Positions 1 to 5,819 of a stretch of DNA of 8,969 nucleotides are shown in pieces; position 1 is the first letter of the stretch, and each line of letters begins with the position of its first letter. Position numbers and translations under genes: made by a program. Source of the DNA: Verrucomicrobia bacterium UBA4286 (lineage in GTDB: Bacteria > Verrucomicrobiota > Kiritimatiellia > RFP12 > UBA1067); contig DGVK01000058.1 of the NCBI GenBank assembly GCA_002395905.1, positions 1 to 8,969 on the forward strand, given 5' to 3'. Below the pieces are notes generated by a model that made no database searches, was not told the DNA's origin, and saw only the letters and a list, made by a program, of their open reading frames with translations.

Positions 1-74
1 AGTGCCTGTCCCCGGTTTGACCTGACCCCTTTTGACCCGCGTGCTCTGTCAGGAGAACGCATGGTGGCGAAACG
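1..74. repeat. Repeat fragment downstream of the regulator
   Basis: This non-coding end contains CCTGTCCCCGG (5-15) followed by TTTGACC (16-22) and a second TTTGACC inside TTTTGACCC (30-38). The GTCCCCGG half matches one arm of the GGGGACAGTCCCC palindromes at the other end of the window. The combination GTCCCCGG-TTTGACC resembles GTCTCTGG-TTTTTGACCC at 8677-8694, in the same orientation. I read it as a degenerate copy of the same dispersed repeat family, cut by the window edge. I see no convincing terminator for the regulator here, only a short CGCTAGCG palindrome over its stop codon. Confidence 0.55.
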
Positions 75-1289
75 CTAGCGGGGCCTGACGGGTGGGCGAT
101 GGTCGCTGAGGCGATATTCGCTCATAGATATGCCGTAGCGCTTCTTGAAGAGGCTTTTTGCATTGCTGACCGTGTTGAAACCGCAGGACGCGATGATTTT
201 GCCGACCGGAATGTCGGTGACTCGCAGGAGCCGCTTCATTTCGTCGAATCGGCAGTCGAGGATTGCCTCAAGTATCGACTTGCCTGCAGCCTGGCGGAAT
301 CGCAGGTCCGCCAGGCGCCTTGACACGCCGAGTTCCGCGGCGACATCTGTGGCTGAAATCCCCTTTGTCGCATTCTCCCGGATGAACGACTCGGCGCGAT
401 TGACGAGCTGCGCTATTGGCGATATAGGCTTGGTCGACTGACGCTCTATGATCTTGTGGCTTGAAGGGCTCATGATCTGCATCGGACACTTCGCCTTCGA
501 GCGGGGCTGCATCAGCTTCTTCAGTGCCTTCGCCGCAAGCTCGCCGATTCTGGCATGGTTCGGCGTAATGCTGGTTATCATCGGCCTTGAGGTTTCGCAG
601 TACACCTTGTCGTTGTCTACACCGATGACGGCCAGGGAGTCCGGAATCTTGATGTCGGCCATCTCGGCCGCCTCGACTATCCGCGTTGCCCAGATGTCGT
701 GCGGCGCCATTACGGCGGCGGGTTTTGGAAGGGATTTAAGCCATTCCGCAAGGACGATGATGTCCTCCAGGGAGCCGCGTTCAATGCCGGCTGCTGTTCT
801 GTAGATGCGCACGTCGTCCGCCTTCTCCCTGAAGAAGGCTCGGAATCCCTTTTCGCGAAAGGTGTATGTGTAGTTGGCGTCCGTCTTGTTCTTGTTGACG
901 AAGCCGTACGAGCGGAATCGTCCCAGCGAAAACAGGTATTCGGCGGCGGAGCGGCCTATTTCGGTGTCGTTTATGTTGATGAACGCCACGGCGTTCGTGC
1001 GCCGTGGGATGGCGGACGGCATGCAGCAGACGCAGACGAGCGGCGTACGTGACTCCTGCAGGCATTCGGCAGTGGCGGGATGGTCGAGGCCGCATGCAAT
1101 GATGCCATCGAAGCCATCGGTCTCTGCGCGTCGGATGTCGTCTACGGCCTTGCTGCCGGTGCAGTCGACGACACGTAGGCACCAGTTGCAGTGAGCCCGC
1201 GCATACCGGTCTATGCCGTACAGTATTTCGCGCCCCGAGCCGTAGGCGATGTACAGGGCGACGAGGATTCTCCGTGGTCTGGCCTTCAT
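75..1289 (-). CDS. XylR-like transcriptional regulator (sugar-binding domain fused to AraC DNA-binding domain)
   Basis: This 404-residue cytoplasmic regulator probably controls the divergent operon at 1432-8691 in response to a sugar. Residues about 7-285 look like a LacI/periplasmic-binding-protein-type sensor domain: RRILVALYIAYGSGREILYGI at the start, DGIIACG (61-67), NDTEIGRSAAEYL (107-119), MAPHDIWATRIVEAA (194-208) and VIGVDND (221-227). Residues about 292-393 form an AraC-type double helix-turn-helix, with helix pair one near 311-334 (ISATDVAAELGVSRR) and pair two near 361-393 (PVGKIIASCGF...FKKRYGISMSEYR). This order and length are typical of XylR-type regulators, in which the sensor is PBP1-like rather than the usual AraC cupin. 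The ATG at 1289 is the only sensible start, and it has no Shine-Dalgarno sequence because the promoter lies directly against it. The ligand cannot be read from the sequence; rhamnose or a rhamnoside is a guess from the neighbouring GH78 gene. Confidence 0.9.
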   Translation of the reverse strand: MKARPRRILVALYIAYGSGREILYGIDRYARAHCNWCLRVVDCTGSKAVDDIRRAETDGFDGIIACGLDHPATAECLQESRTPLVCVCCMPSAIPRRTNAVAFININDTEIGRSAAEYLFSLGRFRSYGFVNKNKTDANYTYTFREKGFRAFFREKADDVRIYRTAAGIERGSLEDIIVLAEWLKSLPKPAAVMAPHDIWATRIVEAAEMADIKIPDSLAVIGVDNDKVYCETSRPMITSITPNHARIGELAAKALKKLMQPRSKAKCPMQIMSPSSHKIIERQSTKPISPIAQLVNRAESFIRENATKGISATDVAAELGVSRRLADLRFRQAAGKSILEAILDCRFDEMKRLLRVTDIPVGKIIASCGFNTVSNAKSLFKKRYGISMSEYRLSDHRPPVRPR

Positions 1290-1326
1290 GCGCGCGATTA
1301 TACCATTTGCGTTCGTTGCATGTCAA
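1290..1326 (-). promoter_or_regulatory. Promoter of the regulator gene, apparently leaderless
   Basis: Read on the minus strand, a perfect -35 box TTGACA (1326-1321) and a perfect -10 box TATAAT (1302-1297) are separated by 18 bp. The next seven bases are CGCGCGC, then the ATG at 1289. The expected transcription start is at 1290 or on the A of the ATG itself, leaving no 5' leader and no room for a ribosome binding site. The GC-rich discriminator resembles those of growth-rate-regulated promoters. Confidence 0.75.
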
Positions 1327-1368
1327 ATACAGTATGAGAAGATTGCCAGAAACAGGACTATATGATTC

Positions 1369-1406
1369 TTGACTAGCATTGCAGGTTAGTAGTATAATTC
1401 GCCGCG
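1369..1406 (+). promoter_or_regulatory. Promoter of the four-gene operon
   Basis: TTGACT (1369-1374) and TATAAT (1393-1398) are separated by 18 bp, and a GC-rich discriminator (TCGCCGCG) follows. The expected start is near 1405-1407, giving a leader of about 25 nt that contains the AAGGA ribosome binding site (1419-1423), 8 nt before the ATG at 1432. Like the opposing promoter, it has an 18-bp spacer and a G just before TATAAT. The 42 bp between the two -35 boxes (1327-1368) is the likeliest place for a regulator operator, but I could not define a convincing repeat there. Confidence 0.75.
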
Positions 1407-1431
1407 TTGACATCAATTAAGGAAAAAGAAA

Positions 1432-3765
1432 ATGACAAACAGAAAAACAGGCAGAAAAAAAGGACTGAAGATTTCCGTTGCATTGCTGGCGTTGGCCATG
1501 CACACTGCCTTTGCGGAGGATGCCTACATCGAGAACACAAACGGCAACCAGTATTTCAACACTGGCCACTTTGTCGGACCAAACACGAAAATCGTCCTTG
1601 ATTTCAAATTGAACGAAACAACGCTCGGCATCACTCCCTTCGGTGCGCAAGGCAGCAATGGGACTGTCAATCGCCCATGGTTCAGGTGCTATCTAGGCGA
1701 GAAGACCTCGGGTGGGGGTGCCTGGTTTTCGATTAACCAGGCCAAGGCCGATTACAATGCGTCGGGGTTCAACGTGTATCGGGCGGATTTGCGACGTTAT
1801 AAGATGACCATGGATTTGCCAGGCAAGATATTCAGGTTGTTGGATGAAGACGGCACAGAGGTCGCGACGCAGGCATTCGAGTCGGTTTCCTCAGGAACCC
1901 AGATTTACCCTCTTGGCCTTTTTGCGACATGCGCCCACGAGTCCGGTGCGTATGCTACCGCGACGACGACGTGGGAGAGACCGGCGAAGATGCGCGTCTA
2001 TGGGCTTGAAATCTATGAGTCCGGGACGCTCGTCAAAAAGTTCGTTCCGTGGATCAAAGGCGGCGTTGCGGGGCTGAAGGATACTGTCAGCGGCGTGTTC
2101 CATTCTGGCGAGAATGCCAGCTCGTGTGTTGGAGGCGGCGACATCACGGTCGAAAAGGACGACGCATACGTGGCTTTCCCGGACAACGACGTCATGACTG
2201 CGGCAGCTGTCAAAGGCAAGACGATGTATTTCGACACTGGGTATGCCTTTAATCCGGAATCAAGAATAGAATTAGACTATGCGCTTCTTACGCCGGACTG
2301 GACATCTTCAAGCAAGTGGGCAGGAGAGGCATATCTTTTCGATGTTGCCGGCTCAGATGGCTCTGTCACGTTGCTACCGCAAGGCAATGGGAATTCAGGC
2401 AATCATTGGATGTCGGTCGGATCAAAATCTAGTAGCAAAAATGAAGTTGGCGTTAATTACGGCTACAATATCCGGCGCAAAATCATTGCCACGGCGAACA
2501 ATATGAAAATGATCACTGCGGGATACACGAATTGGAACGTTTCGGCTGCCAGCGGCCAAGAGGTGACATCTACGTATAACACGAGAACTCTTACAATTGG
2601 CTACAGAAGCAGGAAAACTCCGCTACCCGTGAAAATCTACGGACTGAAGATCTACGAGTCGGATGTGCTCGTACACGATTTCGTACCGAGTATTTCCAAC
2701 AGCGTTCCGATTCTCCGTGACACGCTGGCCGCGCCGACGATAGGGCTTCTCCCCACGGTGTACAACAGCCCCGGCACGAACATCGTATGCGAGGCCGGCG
2801 GCGATATTCAGGGCGATGAGGCCGCCAAGGAGGCCTATCTCGACTTCGACGGCGTGAACGGGCATCTGATAGACACGGAATACGTGCTTACCAAGGACAG
2901 TCGGCTTGAGACGGATTTCGCTGTCTGGAACGACAATTATCAGATTTCCGGCAATGAGGCACCGATATTCTTTGAACAGCGTGGATACAAGGCTGCTGAC
3001 GCCGAATGCAACGGTATCTGGTTCCATCTCTATTATCCAACTGTGCCGCGATTTGGATGGCGTTTCGCAGATTACAATACCGGGAACAACGAATGGTTCA
3101 AGAAAACATTTATCACGAACGAACGGGTGAAGTTCATCTTTGATGCGCCGAACGACAAGGTCGCGTCATACAGGGGAGGCGTGGAAATAGAATCCTTCAA
3201 ACTGGCACAGGGAACCGGCACGCTTACCTCTACGACTTGTTCCTCTACGCTAATGATCGGCGGTAACTGGAATGGAAAGAGCAATGCGGGCGGCATGCGT
3301 CTCTATAGCGTGAAGATCTACAAGTCCGGCGCTCTGGACAGGAACTTCGTGCCCTGCCTGACAAACGGCGTTGCTGGACTGTACGAGACATGCCAGAACA
3401 GGTTCTTCCCGCTCACTGGCGGAGTGGTGCGCGGCAAGGGCTACAAGGGGCAGACCGGCGAATTTGAGATTTCGCCGCAACCGGCAAGACTGACGCATGG
3501 AGGCAACAACAACTCGACTACGCTTACGTGCCTGGCCGTTGGTGCGCAGAGCTACGAATGGTACGAGGACGGTGTTCTCATCCCCGGCGAGACTTCTGAG
3601 TCTATTACGCTGAATTGGGATAGGGCAAAGGCAAAGGCGAATAACTATGCCCACACCTATTCCGTTAAGCCTGTCTATACGGTCTTCAACGAGAGGGTTG
3701 TCGGCGAGGCCGTTTCGGCAACGGTGGAATATACGCCGCTTGGCATGGTTATCATCATCAAGTAA
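1432..3765 (+). CDS. Secreted three-repeat LamG-like protein with C-terminal Ig-like domain
   Basis: First gene of the operon, 777 residues. A basic N-region and hydrophobic stretch end in AFA-ED, giving a Sec signal peptide with likely cleavage after residue 28. Three degenerate repeats of about 215-220 residues follow. Each opens with a 'Y-[IVL]-x-F/N ... TG/TE ... ES/DS-R-[IL]-E-x-D' strand pattern (near 32, 246, 469) and closes with a '[VIL]Y-x-[LV]-[EK]-IY-[EK]-S-x-x-L-x-x-x-FVP' strand (Y190, Y403, Y625). This resembles LamG/concanavalin-type jelly-roll domains, often used to bind glycans. The last 100 residues (about 677-777) look like an immunoglobulin-like beta-sandwich (LTCLAVGAQSYEWYEDGVLIPG). 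I see no catalytic motif, sortase motif or PEP-CTERM anchor. It is clearly more AT-rich in parts than the genes after it. The role is unknown; glycan capture or surface display for the enzymes of the operon is an inference. Confidence 0.8.
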   Translation: MTNRKTGRKKGLKISVALLALAMHTAFAEDAYIENTNGNQYFNTGHFVGPNTKIVLDFKLNETTLGITPFGAQGSNGTVNRPWFRCYLGEKTSGGGAWFSINQAKADYNASGFNVYRADLRRYKMTMDLPGKIFRLLDEDGTEVATQAFESVSSGTQIYPLGLFATCAHESGAYATATTTWERPAKMRVYGLEIYESGTLVKKFVPWIKGGVAGLKDTVSGVFHSGENASSCVGGGDITVEKDDAYVAFPDNDVMTAAAVKGKTMYFDTGYAFNPESRIELDYALLTPDWTSSSKWAGEAYLFDVAGSDGSVTLLPQGNGNSGNHWMSVGSKSSSKNEVGVNYGYNIRRKIIATANNMKMITAGYTNWNVSAASGQEVTSTYNTRTLTIGYRSRKTPLPVKIYGLKIYESDVLVHDFVPSISNSVPILRDTLAAPTIGLLPTVYNSPGTNIVCEAGGDIQGDEAAKEAYLDFDGVNGHLIDTEYVLTKDSRLETDFAVWNDNYQISGNEAPIFFEQRGYKAADAECNGIWFHLYYPTVPRFGWRFADYNTGNNEWFKKTFITNERVKFIFDAPNDKVASYRGGVEIESFKLAQGTGTLTSTTCSSTLMIGGNWNGKSNAGGMRLYSVKIYKSGALDRNFVPCLTNGVAGLYETCQNRFFPLTGGVVRGKGYKGQTGEFEISPQPARLTHGGNNNSTTLTCLAVGAQSYEWYEDGVLIPGETSESITLNWDRAKAKANNYAHTYSVKPVYTVFNERVVGEAVSATVEYTPLGMVIIIK

Positions 3766-3784
3766 TTCATCGTAAAGGGGCAAA

Positions 3785-4759
3785 ATGGCACGGCGTAGTT
3801 TCAAGGCGGGAGCGCTCGCACTGATCGTCGGCGTTCTCGCGGGCGCGGCCTGCGGTTCGACGCGGCTTCTCTACTGGAACATCCAGGACGGGATGTGGGA
3901 CGGGCAGACGGACAACTTCAATCGCTTCGTCGCGTGGGTGCAGAAGCAGTCGCCCGACATCTGCGTCTTCGCCGAGGTCAGGACCAAGCGACAGACGGGC
4001 AAGATGGACCATGTGAAAGACGAATCGCAGCGGATTCTTCCCGCAGGCTGGCCGAAGCTCGCCGCGCGCTACGGGCATGACCACGTCTGGATCAGCTCAG
4101 ACAATCCGAAGTGCTACATGCAGGGCATCACGTCGCGCTTCCCCATCGAGAGCGTCGCCAAGGATCTCGTTCCGACGGGATCGGGCTGGGCGCGGATCCG
4201 GGTGGGCACGAACGTCCTGAACATCGTGACGGTCCACCTCAACTGGGCGCCGTGGGGGCATGGCTGCAAGACGGATGCGGAGCGCAAGGCCAGCGCGGCG
4301 AAATTCGGCGGCGACCTCGCACGCCGCGACGAAATCGAGACCGTTCTCAAAGGGTCGTTCTTCACGGTGCCCGACGCATCGAACCAGTACTGGGTCGTTG
4401 CGGGAGACTACAATGCTCGCTCGCCGGTCGATGCGCGGATGTACGACATCCCGCTAGACTCCCCTCGCTACGCAGTCCATCGGTGGTTGGCCGAAAGCAC
4501 GCCCCTTGTCGACCTCATGCACGAATGGCTGCCGAACGACTTCCATGTAACAGGCGGGGCAAAGTCGCGAATAGACTATGTCTATCTGACGCGGGGGTTG
4601 TACGATCATGTCGAAGAGGCTCGTGTCGTCGTCGACCGCTACACACGCCCGACATACTCGGGGGTAAGCGACATATGGCGTCCGTCCGACCATCGCCCGA
4701 TCCTTGTAGATTTCGATTTCAGATGGGCGAGGCAATTGCAAAACTCGGCAGGGCGGTGA
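3785..4759 (+). CDS. Exported endonuclease/exonuclease/phosphatase (EEP) family hydrolase
   Basis: 324 residues, with the fold and all expected active-site motifs of the metal-dependent EEP (DNase I-like) superfamily: WNIQDG with N32, FAEV with E64, TVHLNW with H151, GDYNAR with D208 and N210, SRIDYVYL with D264, and the terminal SDHRPILVDF with D302-H303. These enzymes cut phosphodiesters or phosphomonoesters in DNA, RNA, inositol phosphates or sphingomyelin; which one applies is not readable here. The N-terminus (MARRSFKAGALALIVGVLAGAACGS) is a signal peptide with either ordinary cleavage near A22 or lipid attachment at C23; the GAAC is a weak lipobox. An AAAGGGG ribosome binding site lies at 3774-3780. 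The gene starts 19 bp after the LamG-like gene and ends 13 bp before the next, so it is co-transcribed. Its place in a glycosidase operon suggests a phosphorylated glycan substrate or extracellular DNA, by inference only. Confidence 0.85.
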   Translation: MARRSFKAGALALIVGVLAGAACGSTRLLYWNIQDGMWDGQTDNFNRFVAWVQKQSPDICVFAEVRTKRQTGKMDHVKDESQRILPAGWPKLAARYGHDHVWISSDNPKCYMQGITSRFPIESVAKDLVPTGSGWARIRVGTNVLNIVTVHLNWAPWGHGCKTDAERKASAAKFGGDLARRDEIETVLKGSFFTVPDASNQYWVVAGDYNARSPVDARMYDIPLDSPRYAVHRWLAESTPLVDLMHEWLPNDFHVTGGAKSRIDYVYLTRGLYDHVEEARVVVDRYTRPTYSGVSDIWRPSDHRPILVDFDFRWARQLQNSAGR

Positions 4760-4772
4760 GGAGTGCGGCAAG

Positions 4773-5819
4773 ATGAATGACATGACGAGAAGAAGTTTTC
4801 TGGGCGCGGCTGCCGCAACGGCCGCTTGCCCAACTGTATGGGGCGACGAGCCGAGACGTCTGGGTTTCACATGGTGCTATATGCTCAAGCTCGGCACTAA
4901 CATGTGGTGCGACTGCGTGCCGCCGCGCTGGGGCAACCTCAAACCCGACGAAATGCATTACAAAGCGCCGTCGGAGGAACTCAGGTGCGACGATTCGCTG
5001 TGGAGGGAATTGACCGAAAAGGCACGCGCGGCTGGTTTCAACATGCTGCTGATGGATCTTGGCGAAGGCGTCCAGTTTCCAAGCCATCCCGAGCTCGCGG
5101 TGAAGGGGTCTTGGTCGCCGGAGAAGTTGCAGAAGGAGCTTGCCCGCCTTCGGGCCATTGGATTGGAACCCGTGCCGAAGCTCAACTTCTCGACGGCGCA
5201 CGACATCTGGCTCAAGGACTACAGCCGCATGGTCTCGACGTCGAAATACTACCAGGTCTGCGCCGACCTGATACGTGACGTGGCCGAGCTCTTCGGCTAC
5301 CCTCGCCTCTTCCACATCGGTTATGACGAGGAGACCTTCGGACACCAGGATCGATATCAGTATGTCGTCGTGCGACAAGGCGATCTTTGGTGGCACGACT
5401 TGCTTTGGATGGTCGAACAGATCGAGAAGGCCGGGATGCGCTCATGGATATGGAGCGATTACATCTGGAAACACACCGACGAATTCTTGAAGCGAATGCC
5501 CAAGAGCGTACTTCAGTCCAACTGGTACTATGGCAAGACGTTCGATTCGGAAAAACGAAACACAGTAAAGGCGTATCTCGACCTTGAGCGCGGCGGATTC
5601 GACCAGATGCCGACTGGGTCCAACTACAGTTGCGTCGAAAACTTCGCAGGAACTGTGGATTTCTGCCGCAAGAACATCTCTCCAGATCGGCTGAAGGGCT
5701 TCATCATGGCACCATGGCGGCATACGATTGAGCACTGGCGGGGCGATCTTGTCTCGGCGATAGACATTGCCAGACCCGTTATCGCAAATCCAAGCGACAA
5801 ACAGGGGATTGATGAATAG
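4773..5819 (+). CDS. Tat-exported TIM-barrel glycosidase-like protein, GH20-related
   Basis: 348 residues starting with a clear twin-arginine signal (TRRSFLGAAAATAA, residues 5-18), so it is probably folded in the cytoplasm and then exported. The body reads like one TIM barrel: AAGFNMLLMDLGEGVQF (86-102), RAIGLEPVPKLNFSTAHD (127-144), LFHIGYDEETFGH (179-191), MRSWIWSDYIW (222-232), VLQSNWYYG (246-254) and FIMAPW (310-315). HIGYDE (181-186) corresponds to the HxGGDE motif of GH20 hexosaminidases, where the Asp-Glu pair (here D185, E186) is catalytic; the second Gly of that motif is replaced by Tyr. The separate N-terminal domain common in GH20 is missing. GAGGAG at 4758-4763 is the ribosome binding site and overlaps the previous stop codon; M4 is a possible alternative start. 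The stop overlaps the next gene by 8 bp. Hexosaminidase activity is plausible but unproven; it could act on another sugar. Confidence 0.65.
   Translation: MNDMTRRSFLGAAAATAACPTVWGDEPRRLGFTWCYMLKLGTNMWCDCVPPRWGNLKPDEMHYKAPSEELRCDDSLWRELTEKARAAGFNMLLMDLGEGVQFPSHPELAVKGSWSPEKLQKELARLRAIGLEPVPKLNFSTAHDIWLKDYSRMVSTSKYYQVCADLIRDVAELFGYPRLFHIGYDEETFGHQDRYQYVVVRQGDLWWHDLLWMVEQIEKAGMRSWIWSDYIWKHTDEFLKRMPKSVLQSNWYYGKTFDSEKRNTVKAYLDLERGGFDQMPTGSNYSCVENFAGTVDFCRKNISPDRLKGFIMAPWRHTIEHWRGDLVSAIDIARPVIANPSDKQGIDE

Noticed and set aside
1342..1382. ATTGC direct repeats (1342-1346 and 1378-1382) as an AraC-type operator
   Set aside because: Only five bases match and the 36-bp spacing is not a whole number of helical turns. 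The support is too weak to list as a site.
781..1416. Minus-strand open frame of 211 codons over the regulator start and promoter region
   Set aside because: It is out of frame with the regulator, crosses both consensus promoters and shows no recognisable domain.
4111..4776. Second plus-strand open frame of 221 codons inside the EEP gene
   Set aside because: It is out of frame with the EEP gene, which carries every catalytic motif; its composition is Arg-rich shadow sequence.
5767..5811. Upstream TTG start for the rhamnosidase adding 15 residues
   Set aside because: The extension would put a polar segment ahead of a normal signal peptide, while the ATG at 5812 has AGGGG upstream and begins the signal peptide directly.
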